Positions 1 to 5,975 of a stretch of 9,002 bases of DNA are shown here, in pieces. Source of the DNA: Syntrophomonadaceae bacterium. Its GTDB lineage: Bacteria; Bacillota; Dethiobacteria; PWVN01. How positions within the stretch are numbered: position 1 is the stretch's first letter; every line of letters begins with the position of its first letter. The notes beneath the pieces are model-generated. The model worked only from the letters and a program-made list of their open reading frames with translations, had not been told where the DNA came from and did not search any database. The position numbers and the translations under genes are program-made. Location of the stretch: positions 1 through 9,002 of the forward strand of contig SLHK01000060.1 of NCBI GenBank assembly GCA_007136165.1. Direction: 5' to 3'.

Positions 1-630
1 CGGGGCAATCCGGACCCGGTTACCCCTGCGCTCCACCCGCCCCCCCAGGTATGCCAGCATCTTTTCCGTATGGTCCCGGCTCAAGGCGGGCTCCACCACC
101 TCCACTTCCCGCCCCGACACCAGGCCTGCCAAAAGGAGTGCCGACTTCACCTGGGCGCTGGCCACGGGAAGCCGGTAGGTAAGCCCCTGGAGCCTCCCCC
201 CCCGGACGGTAAGAGGAAAAAACCTGCCTCCCTCCGCCCCCGAGATATCAGCCCCCATGGACCGTAAGGGTTCCACCACCCGTCCCATGGGCCGCTGCCG
301 CAGGGATTCATCCCCCGTCATCCGGGACTCAAAGGGCAAAGCGGCCAAAATCCCCAGGAGCAGGCGGGCCGTAGTCCCCGAGTTGCCGCAGTCCAGATCG
401 CCGGCCGCCTCCCTGAGGCCCCCGGGGCCGGCGCCGTTAAGGGCCAGCTCCGTTGATGACTTTACCTCTACCCGAACCCCCAGGGCTTTTAAACACTCCA
501 GGGTGGAGAGGCAGTCCTGGCCGGGCAAAAAATTGCTGATTTCCGTGGTTCCCCGGGCCAGGGCCCCCAAAAGCAGGGCGCGGTGGGATATGGATTTGTC
601 CCCCGGCATGGTAATATGCCCCTTTAACAT
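1..630 (-). CDS. aroA: 3-phosphoshikimate 1-carboxyvinyltransferase (EPSP synthase), N-terminal half
   Basis: This is the sixth step of the shikimate pathway: phosphoenolpyruvate is joined to shikimate 3-phosphate to give EPSP in the cytoplasm. The first 210 residues are present; the family is about 430 long, so the C-terminal half lies beyond the left edge and the reading frame is open to base 1. Visible signatures are MPGDKSISHRALLLG at residues 8-22 (with the PEP-binding Lys12), GNSGTTARL at 82-90, QRPMGR at 102-107, SAQVKSALLLAGL at 158-170 and SRDHTEKML at 184-192. The DHTEKM-type motif resembles class II enzymes. The residue that is Ala in glyphosate-tolerant CP4 appears to be Gly here, by eye alignment of GNSGTT. 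The ATG at 628-630 follows a GGGAGAGG ribosome site. It lies 22 bases after the tyrA stop, so it is probably co-transcribed from the T-box-controlled aroF promoter. Confidence 0.96.
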   Translation of the reverse strand, partial: MLKGHITMPGDKSISHRALLLGALARGTTEISNFLPGQDCLSTLECLKALGVRVEVKSSTELALNGAGPGGLREAAGDLDCGNSGTTARLLLGILAALPFESRMTGDESLRQRPMGRVVEPLRSMGADISGAEGGRFFPLTVRGGRLQGLTYRLPVASAQVKSALLLAGLVSGREVEVVEPALSRDHTEKMLAYLGGRVERRGNRVRIAP

Positions 631-652
631 TCTTTACCTCTCCCTTCCATTC

Positions 653-1768
653 TTATTCCCGGCTCCAGGCTTTGATGCCTGCCCCTTTCAGGAGGCCCAG
701 GGCCTTCTCCCGCTCTGTTTGTTCCTTGAAACCGAAGCGGATGCTCCCTTCTTCCGCTTCCCGGACCCGGAGGACCTCAATTTCCGCTATGTTTACACCG
801 GCCCGGCCCAGGAGGGTTGCCATTTCCCCGATGATACCCGGGGTATCCTCCACCAGCACCACGGCATCGAAGAGGGGAGTGAGGAAACCCTTGCCCCGGG
901 GGGGGAGTTCCTCCCTGAGCCCCCTGGCAGAGGCAAAGAAATCCAGGAGCTCATCTTCCCGGCCCCGGCGGATAAGAGATTCCACCCGGGCCAGCTGCTC
1001 CCCGTAAAGGCTCAGGTAATGCAGCAGGGCCTTCTTGTTGTCCAGGCAGATGCGGCGCCACATCCGGGGAGAACTGACGGCCACCCGGGTGCAGTCCCGG
1101 AAGCTCCCGGCAGCCAGGGAAAAAGCCAGCTCCCTGTCCCCTTCCCCGGAAACCGTGTGCATCAGGGACCCCGCCAGCAGGTGGGGCAGGTGGCTGATGG
1201 CTGCCACCACCTGGTCATGCCTTTCGGGGGTCAGGATAATTACCTCTCCCCCCAGTTCCCTGACCAGCCCCCCCACCGTCTCCACCGCCTTCCGGGGGGT
1301 CTTTTCCGTGGGCGTAAGAACGTAAGCGGCGTTTTCAAACAAAAAAGGGTCTGCCGCCCTCAGGCCCTGACGCTCCGAGCCCGTCATGGGATGCCCCCCC
1401 AAAAAAGTAATATGGGGAGGCAGAGCGTCCATGGCCCGGGTAACCCCTTCTTTGGTACTGGCCATATCCGTCACCAGGGCCCCCCGGGGAAGCACCCGGG
1501 AAATCTCCGGCACCAGGGCGATGGCCTCCTCCTGGGGTACCGCCAAAAAGAGCAGATCCACGCCTTTGAGGACCTCCTCGGGGTCCTCCCCCGCCCGGTC
1601 CACCACCCCCGTCTCCCGGGCCAGCCGTACCGCCCGGGGGTCCTTGTCCACCCCCACAATCCTTCTCTTTTCCTTTTCCCCGCCCCTGGCCTTCAGGGCC
1701 AGGGCCAGAGACCCTCCCATAAGCCCCAGCCCCACGATGCCGATGACAGTCTCCCGCTTTAATCCCAT
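653..1768 (-). CDS. tyrA: Prephenate dehydrogenase with C-terminal ACT domain
   Basis: It oxidatively decarboxylates prephenate to 4-hydroxyphenylpyruvate, the committed step to tyrosine, in the cytoplasm; NAD is the likely cofactor. The 371-residue product starts with a Rossmann motif GLGLMGGS at residues 13-20. It then has GGHPMTGSERQG at 124-135, with the likely catalytic His126, then ISHLPH at 191-196 and GSFRDCTR at 211-218. All belong to the TyrA family. Residues of about 282-355, beginning VVLVEDTPGIIGEMATLL, look like an ACT domain, which in related enzymes binds an aromatic amino acid; feedback inhibition by tyrosine is inferred. I chose the ATG at 1766-1768 because AGGTGG, overlapping the aroF stop, lies 8 bases before it. 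An in-frame GTG at 1778-1780 would add four residues. There is no chorismate mutase domain. It sits directly after aroF and before aroA. Confidence 0.95.
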   Translation of the reverse strand: MGLKRETVIGIVGLGLMGGSLALALKARGGEKEKRRIVGVDKDPRAVRLARETGVVDRAGEDPEEVLKGVDLLFLAVPQEEAIALVPEISRVLPRGALVTDMASTKEGVTRAMDALPPHITFLGGHPMTGSERQGLRAADPFLFENAAYVLTPTEKTPRKAVETVGGLVRELGGEVIILTPERHDQVVAAISHLPHLLAGSLMHTVSGEGDRELAFSLAAGSFRDCTRVAVSSPRMWRRICLDNKKALLHYLSLYGEQLARVESLIRRGREDELLDFFASARGLREELPPRGKGFLTPLFDAVVLVEDTPGIIGEMATLLGRAGVNIAEIEVLRVREAEEGSIRFGFKEQTEREKALGLLKGAGIKAWSRE

Positions 1769-1780
1769 GCCTGCTGCCAC

Positions 1781-2794
1781 CTACAAACTGCGCCCCAGGG
1801 CCGGGGCCAGGCTCCGCAGGGAGGCCATAAGGTTGGTAAAATTCTCGGGATTAAGGGACTGGGGGCCGTCGGACAGGGCTTCCGCCGGGTTGGGGTGCAC
1901 CTCCACCAGGAGCCCGTCGGCTCCCGCCGCCAGGGCCGCCCTGCTCATGGCCGGGACCCAGTGCCAGCTTCCCGTCCCGTGGCTGGGGTCCACCAGGACA
2001 GGAAGATGGCTCAAGCGCTTGATTACAGGCACACAGCTCAAATCCAGGGTGTTGCGGGTATAGGTTTCGAAGGTGCGGATGCCCCGCTCACACAGGATCA
2101 CCCGGTAATTGCCCTCGGACATGATGTATTCCGCCGCCATGAGCCATTCTTCGATGGTGGCGGAAAGGCCCCGCTTAAGGAGGACCGGTTTATCAAGGCG
2201 TCCTATTTCCCGCAGGAGGTAAAAGTTCTGCATGCTGCGGGCCCCCACCTGCAGGATGTCGGCATAGGCCGCCACCATATCCACCGTATGCTGGTTCATG
2301 ACTTCCGTAACGATTTTAAGGCCCGTCTCCTCCCGGGCTTCCGCCAGCATCTTCAGCCCCTCCTCTTCCAGCCCCTGAAAGCTGTAAGGGGAGGTCCGGG
2401 GTTTAAAAGCGCCTCCCCGGAGAAATTTGGCGCCGCTCCCCGCCACCTGCCGGGCCGCCTGCAGGAGCTGCTCCCTGGATTCCACGGCACAGGGGCCTGC
2501 CATCACCACCAGTTCATCGCCCCCCACCTGGACGCCGCCAATGTCATAGACGGAATTCTCCCTTTTAAACTCCCGGCTGACCAGCTTGAAGGGTTTGGTG
2601 ATGGGCACAATTTTCTCCACGCAGTGCATGGCTTCCAGCCCCGAGGAGAGGGCTTTCTCCCGGTCGCCGATGGCCCCGATGATGGTCCGGCGGACACCCT
2701 GGGAAAGGTGGACGCCAAAACCCATGCTCTTCAACTTTTCTGTAACCATTTTAATATCTTTCTCTGATGCCTCCGGATTCATGACTACGATCAT
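1781..2794 (-). CDS. aroF: 3-deoxy-7-phosphoheptulonate synthase with N-terminal regulatory domain
   Basis: It condenses phosphoenolpyruvate and erythrose 4-phosphate to DAHP, the entry to aromatic amino acid synthesis. The 337-residue length matches the Thermotoga-type type Iβ enzymes: a ferredoxin-like regulatory domain (about residues 1-70, MIVVMNPEAS onward) followed by a TIM barrel. Barrel motifs are AGPCAVES at 99-106 (Cys102 a likely metal ligand), FLRGGAFKPRTSPYSFQG at 124-141, VGARSMQN at 183-190, LLKRG at 205-209 and DPSHGTG at 269-275 (His272 a likely metal ligand). In the Thermotoga enzyme the extra domain mediates inhibition by tyrosine and phenylalanine; the same is inferred here. 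ATG at 2792-2794 follows AGGGAGGTCA at good spacing. It is the first gene after the T-box leader, and its stop lies 12 bases before the tyrA ATG. Confidence 0.96.
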   Translation of the reverse strand: MIVVMNPEASEKDIKMVTEKLKSMGFGVHLSQGVRRTIIGAIGDREKALSSGLEAMHCVEKIVPITKPFKLVSREFKRENSVYDIGGVQVGGDELVVMAGPCAVESREQLLQAARQVAGSGAKFLRGGAFKPRTSPYSFQGLEEEGLKMLAEAREETGLKIVTEVMNQHTVDMVAAYADILQVGARSMQNFYLLREIGRLDKPVLLKRGLSATIEEWLMAAEYIMSEGNYRVILCERGIRTFETYTRNTLDLSCVPVIKRLSHLPVLVDPSHGTGSWHWVPAMSRAALAAGADGLLVEVHPNPAEALSDGPQSLNPENFTNLMASLRSLAPALGRSL

Positions 2795-2856
2795 TTTGCC
2801 TGACCTCCCTGTCTATAGATTGCCCCGGACCCGCAAAATATTGAGGATTTTGGGGT

Positions 2857-2884
2857 AAAAAAAATTCGCCCCTTAAGGGACGAA
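2857..2884 (-). terminator. T-box attenuator terminator
   Basis: On the minus strand an 8-bp stem, TTCGTCCC pairing with GGGGCGAA (one G-U pair) around a TTAA loop, is followed by eight T. It lies 63 bases upstream of aroF. The TCCCT half can alternatively pair with the AGGG of the T-box sequence to make the antiterminator, so the two structures exclude one another as expected for T-box attenuation. Confidence 0.9.
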
Positions 2885-2914
2885 AGTATCTGCTTCCGCG
2901 GTACCACCCTGATT

Positions 2915-2938
2915 GGTAAGGAGGCATGCCTCCTTACC
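2915..2938. repeat. Perfect 24-bp palindrome (T-box stem III)
   Basis: GGTAAGGAGGCA followed by its exact reverse complement. It lies five bases upstream of the AGGGTGG box in the leader, where stem III of T-box RNAs is located. In RNA it would form a 9- to 10-bp stem with a short GC-rich loop. Confidence 0.85.
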
Positions 2939-3165
2939 CGCTCAAAAAGGATACGGCAGGCAAGCCCTGCTTATATCCCCTTCCTTTTAACGGCGGAAGC
3001 CTCCGTCAAAGCCTACTGGTCTTCTGCATAGCCTTTCGGTCTGCACTCCGGGGGGTATTCAGCACCGGAACCGGCGCCCTGGTTTCCACCGTACCGGGCT
3101 CTCTATGGCCTTCCGCTGGTGCCTACTTTTCCCCGTCATCGTCTTTTCATATAAGTTTAACTGTC

Positions 3166-3194
3166 ATTTTACAGGAACAACGGGGTTTTGTCAA
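3166..3194 (-). promoter_or_regulatory. Sigma-A-type promoter of the aroF leader
   Basis: A consensus -35 TTGACA (3194-3189), a 17-base spacer and -10 TAAAAT (3171-3166, five of six matches) are on the minus strand. The predicted start, near 3158-3160, is just upstream of T-box stem I. This supports the whole leader being transcribed from here. Confidence 0.85.
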
Positions 3195-3265
3195 TCAGCT
3201 TTTTCCCGCCCTGTTCCCTTCTTTAAATTAGATTTTTCCACGGCAGCATTTGCCGCCTGCTCCCT

Positions 3266-3598
3266 TTAATGCAGTTCCTGGATGAGGTCGTTTGCCTGAA
3301 GTAAATAGGGCTTAATCTCCCGCCAGGCCGAGCCTGCGGGGGCCAGGACGCCCTGCTGGTAATCCTCCACCAGCTTGTTAAAGACTGCCGGATTGGTTTC
3401 TCCCTCGTGGAGGGTTTCATCGTACTCCCCCTCCTGGTAGGTCATCTTGTAATAGATGTGACCTTCGGACAGCCTTTTGGAATAAAGGGTAAAATAACCT
3501 TCGCCATAGTCCGCCACAAGAATCAGGTGCATTTCTTCATTTTTATCCCGGTCTACTTTGAAGTCAAACATGCCATCAGTAAAAACCGTTTCTCCCAT
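3266..3598 (-). CDS. Hypothetical protein, 110 residues
   Basis: I do not recognise this family. The product is acidic and soluble-looking, with no signal peptide, membrane segment or cysteine. The first 50 residues alternate hydrophobic and polar positions in a beta-like way (for example MHLILVADYGEGYFTLYSK). The last 45 look helical (AVFNKLVEDYQQGVL and WREIKPYLLQANDLIQELH). It is rich in Tyr, Glu and Asp. The ATG at 3596-3598 is preferred because GAGAGGTG sits just upstream; a TTG at 3617-3619 would add seven residues but lacks a good ribosome site. It has an extended -10 promoter and stands alone between asd and the T-box promoter. I see no clear terminator after it. The good ribosome site, promoter and full-length frame support a real gene. 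Function is unknown. Confidence 0.75.
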   Translation of the reverse strand: MGETVFTDGMFDFKVDRDKNEEMHLILVADYGEGYFTLYSKRLSEGHIYYKMTYQEGEYDETLHEGETNPAVFNKLVEDYQQGVLAPAGSAWREIKPYLLQANDLIQELH

Positions 3599-3649
3599 GA
3601 GCTTGCACCTCTCTTCCAATGTTCTTCAAGGCTTCGGTTTCTCAATTCA

Positions 3650-3678
3650 ATTATATCACAAGTACAAACAGGTTTACA
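3650..3678 (-). promoter_or_regulatory. Extended -10 promoter of the hypothetical gene
   Basis: A perfect TATAAT (3655-3650) is preceded by TGA, giving the TGn extended -10 element. A weak -35 TGTAAA (3678-3673, three of six matches) lies 17 bases upstream. The start codon at 3598 would follow a leader of about 45 bases. Confidence 0.7.
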
Positions 3679-3687
3679 GGGGGCAAA

Positions 3688-3746
3688 GGGGGACGGTTCC
3701 TTCTTGCTGCCTTCAGCAGCCTTGTCTACTGTGCCCGTCGTCCCCG
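3688..3746. repeat. Structured intergenic element with GGGGGACGGTTCC motif
   Basis: GGGGACG (3689-3695) and CGTCCCC (3739-3745) form a perfect 7-bp outer stem. Inside is a 5-bp hairpin, TGCTG-CCTT-CAGCA (3705-3718). The element begins three bases after the asd stop on the minus strand. GGGGACGGTTC strings recur in intergenic regions of many bacteria and resemble REP-like dispersed repeats; that family assignment is from memory and unproven here. There is no following T-run, so it is not a standard intrinsic terminator, though it could shield the 3' end of the asd message. Confidence 0.45.
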
Positions 3747-3748
3747 TC

Positions 3749-4768
3749 TCAAAGAAAAAGCTCGGCAATCTGCACCGCATTAGTGGCCGCTCCCTTGCGG
3801 GTATTGTCCGCCACCACCCACAGGTTTAAGCCGTTTTCCACCGATGGGTCCCGGCGCACCCGCCCCACAAAGACCTCATCCCTGCCGTCCGCCAGGGCGG
3901 GCATGGGGTACAGGAGTTCTTCCGGGTCATCCAAAACCACAACTCCCGGAGTTTCTGCCAGGAGCCGCCGGGCCTCTTCCGGAGACAGGGGTTCCTTCAA
4001 TTCCACATTGATGGATTCGGAATGGCCGTTTACCACGGGGACCCGGACGGTGGTGGCCGTAATCCTCAAGCCGGGGAGGCCCATGATTTTTCGGCTCTCC
4101 TCCACCATCTTCATTTCCTCCCTGGTATAGCCCTCCTCCGCGAAAACGTCCAGCTGGGGCACCACGTTAAAAGCGCTCTGGTGAAACTTTTTTGCGCCTC
4201 CGTGGGGCAGGTTCCCAGGCTTAGGGTCCCCCCCCTCCAGCACCCGGCGGCATTCCCTGAACAATCCGTCTATGGCGGCCTTTCCCGCTCCCGAAATGGC
4301 CTGGTAGGTGGAAACCACCACCCTCTCCAAACCCGCTGCCCTGTGCAGGGGGTAGAGGGCCACCACCATCTGAATGGTAGAACAATTGGGGTTGGCGATA
4401 ATCCCCCGGTGCTCCCCGGCCTTATCCGGATTTACTTCCGGCACCACCAGGGGAACCCCGGGGTCCATGCGAAAAGCACTGCTGTTATCTATGACCAGGG
4501 CTCCCCGGCTGACGGCCTCGGGGGCCAACCTGAGGCTGGCCTCACCCCCGGCGCTGAAGAGGGCAAAGTCCACCCCGGCAAAAGCCTCAGGCACGGCTTC
4601 TTCCACTTCCAGCGCCTCTCCCTTGAAGTTGAGGGTGCTGCCGGCGGACCGGCCGGAAGCCAGGGCTTTTAACCGGCCCACGGGGAAATTTCTCTTGTCC
4701 AGCACTTCCATAAAGGTCCTGCCTATAACTCCCGTGGCGCCCACAACGGCAACTGTGTAGGTTTTCAA
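3749..4768 (-). CDS. asd: Aspartate-semialdehyde dehydrogenase
   Basis: It reduces aspartyl 4-phosphate to aspartate 4-semialdehyde with NADPH, a shared precursor of lysine/diaminopimelate, threonine and methionine. The 339-residue product has the usual length. It begins with the nucleotide-binding motif VGATGVIG (9-16). It has SSAFRMDP around Arg100, the catalytic cysteine in ANPNCST (Cys129), STYQAISGAG (153-162) and the active-site histidine in VVNGHSE (His249). The C-terminal DNTRKGAATNA is typical of the family. The start is TTG at 4766-4768, after GGGGATGGGAT. No in-frame ATG is available nearby, because the ATG upstream reads straight into a stop. It lies 25 bases after dapL and is very probably the last gene of dapF-dapL-asd. 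Placing asd beside dap genes suggests its product is directed to diaminopimelate. Confidence 0.97.
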   Translation of the reverse strand: MKTYTVAVVGATGVIGRTFMEVLDKRNFPVGRLKALASGRSAGSTLNFKGEALEVEEAVPEAFAGVDFALFSAGGEASLRLAPEAVSRGALVIDNSSAFRMDPGVPLVVPEVNPDKAGEHRGIIANPNCSTIQMVVALYPLHRAAGLERVVVSTYQAISGAGKAAIDGLFRECRRVLEGGDPKPGNLPHGGAKKFHQSAFNVVPQLDVFAEEGYTREEMKMVEESRKIMGLPGLRITATTVRVPVVNGHSESINVELKEPLSPEEARRLLAETPGVVVLDDPEELLYPMPALADGRDEVFVGRVRRDPSVENGLNLWVVADNTRKGAATNAVQIAELFL

Positions 4769-4793
4769 TGTTATCCCATCCCCTTAAGTGTAT

Positions 4794-5975
4794 TTAACCC
4801 GGGTATGTTATACCGGCTTCCTGCATCCGGCGGAAGGCTTCCTTCAGCCTTTCTTCCCCCACCGTCAGAGCAATGCGGAAGTACCCTTCTCCGTAGAGGC
4901 CAAAGCCCCGGCCCGGGGTGAGGACCACCCCCGTTTTTTCCAGGACGTGGGAGACAAAGGACGCCGAAGTATGGCCGGGGGGCACGGGCGCCCACACATA
5001 GAAAGTGCCCCGGGGAGGTTTAACAGCCCAGCCCAAATCCTTTAGCCCCCGCACCACCACGTCCCTGCGGCCCCGGTACATGTTTCTCAAGAAATCCAGG
5101 AAAACCGGCGTCTCCTCATGGGTAAGGGCTTCCGCCCCCGTGTACTGAATAGCTTTAAAAACACCGGAATCGATGTTGCTCTTGTAGCGGCGCAAAAGCT
5201 TCACCGCCTCCCCCTTCCCCACGGCGTAGCCCAGGCGCCATCCCGTCATGTTGAAGGGCTTGGACAGGGAACCGAATTCCACGCAGACCTCTTTGGCCCC
5301 GGGCGTTTCCAGGATACTCAGGGGCTTTTCGCCGTCAAAGGTTATTTCCGTGTAAGCGGCGTCATGGCAGATGGTTATGCCGTGTTTTGCCGCAAAATCC
5401 ACCGCTTCCCGGAAAAATTCCGGGGTGGCCACCGTCCCCGTGGGATTGTTGGGGTAATTTAAAAACAAAAGTTTTGCCTTTTTCAGGTCCTCCCCGTCTA
5501 TGGCGCCGAAATCGGGGTAAAAACCCTTTTCCTCCCGCAGGGGCATGGCAGCGGCCCTGCCTCCCGCAAACATGGTCCCGATACCGTAGACGGGATAACC
5601 GGGGTCCGGCACCAGGTTCACATCCCCGGTATCCACATAGCAGGCACTTATATGGGCGACTCCTTCTTTGGAGCCCAGGAGGGGCGCCACTTCTTCCTCC
5701 GGGTCCAGGGAGACGCCGTGCCTTTTTTCATAGTAGCGGGACACCGCTTCCTTGAACTCCTTGAGCCCGTCATCGGGAGGATAAGAATGATTTCGCGGTT
5801 TAGCCGCTTCTTCCTGCATTTTTTTTATGATAAAATCTGGTGTGGGCTGGTCGGGGTCGCCAATACCCAGCCGTATAACGTCAACCCCCCTGCTGACCGC
5901 TTCCCTTACCTTCCGGTCAACCTCAGCAAAAAGATACGCCGGCAGTTTATTTATCCGTTCCGCCGGTTGAGTCAA
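4794..5975 (-). CDS. dapL: LL-diaminopimelate aminotransferase
   Basis: A PLP-dependent class I/II aminotransferase, 393 residues. Key motifs are LGIGDPDQPTP (36-46), NYPNNPTG (173-180), HDAAYTE (204-210), GSLSKPFNMTGWRLGY (235-250) with Lys239 as the likely PLP Schiff-base lysine, and YFRIAL (365-370) with Arg367 as the likely carboxylate binder. The start MTQPAERINKLPAYLFAEVD and GIGDPD context resemble DapL, which makes LL-diaminopimelate from tetrahydrodipicolinate and glutamate in one step and bypasses the acylated intermediates. Other aspartate-family aminotransferases look similar, but adjacency to dapF and asd favours DapL. I chose TTG at 5973-5975 since GGGAGG lies 8 bases before it; the same frame is open further upstream to a GTG-type start at 6038 but that segment is dapF coding sequence. 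The first 29 bases overlap the dapF 3' end. Confidence 0.93.
   Translation of the reverse strand: MTQPAERINKLPAYLFAEVDRKVREAVSRGVDVIRLGIGDPDQPTPDFIIKKMQEEAAKPRNHSYPPDDGLKEFKEAVSRYYEKRHGVSLDPEEEVAPLLGSKEGVAHISACYVDTGDVNLVPDPGYPVYGIGTMFAGGRAAAMPLREEKGFYPDFGAIDGEDLKKAKLLFLNYPNNPTGTVATPEFFREAVDFAAKHGITICHDAAYTEITFDGEKPLSILETPGAKEVCVEFGSLSKPFNMTGWRLGYAVGKGEAVKLLRRYKSNIDSGVFKAIQYTGAEALTHEETPVFLDFLRNMYRGRRDVVVRGLKDLGWAVKPPRGTFYVWAPVPPGHTSASFVSHVLEKTGVVLTPGRGFGLYGEGYFRIALTVGEERLKEAFRRMQEAGITYPG

Larger units (their letters stand above)
2857..3160 (-). promoter_or_regulatory. Tyrosine-specific T-box riboswitch (tRNA-Tyr sensing leader)
   Basis: The minus-strand leader of aroF carries the canonical T-box sequence AGGGTGGTACCGCG at 2910-2897, followed by a terminator. 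Stem I can be drawn: GGGG (3134-3131) pairs with CCCC just after the specifier, and GGCACC (3123-3118) pairs with GGTGCT (3066-3061). These flank an internal loop with AGTA (3127-3124) on one side and GAATAC (3060-3055) on the other. The triplet after GAA is TAC at 3057-3055, a tyrosine codon. The TGGT bulge (2906-2903) complements ACCA, fitting tRNA-Tyr with discriminator A. A 24-base perfect palindrome at 2915-2938 forms the expected stem III just before the T-box. Uncharged tRNA-Tyr should stabilise the antiterminator and permit transcription of aroF-tyrA-aroA. The class is certain; Tyr specificity is a strong inference supported by the downstream genes. Confidence 0.95.

Noticed and set aside
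1..630. Glyphosate-tolerant type AroA
   Set aside because: The DHTEKM motif resembles class II enzymes, but the key position in GNSGTT appears to be Gly, and half the protein is missing. Sequence alone does not support a tolerance claim.
257..1762. Open 501-codon frame on the plus strand
   Set aside because: It lies opposite aroA and tyrA, which have full conserved motifs. It spans their junction, is rich in Pro, Arg and Gly as GC-rich antisense frames are, and has no recognisable domain.
1895..2767. 290-codon plus-strand frame opposite aroF
   Set aside because: It is the complement of a clearly conserved DAHP synthase. His/Pro-rich composition and lack of a family signature mark it as a shadow.
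3241..3255. CGGCA-TGCCG hairpin as a terminator of the hypothetical gene
   Set aside because: The stem is only 5 bp, and on the minus strand it is followed by GGAAAAATC rather than a T-run.
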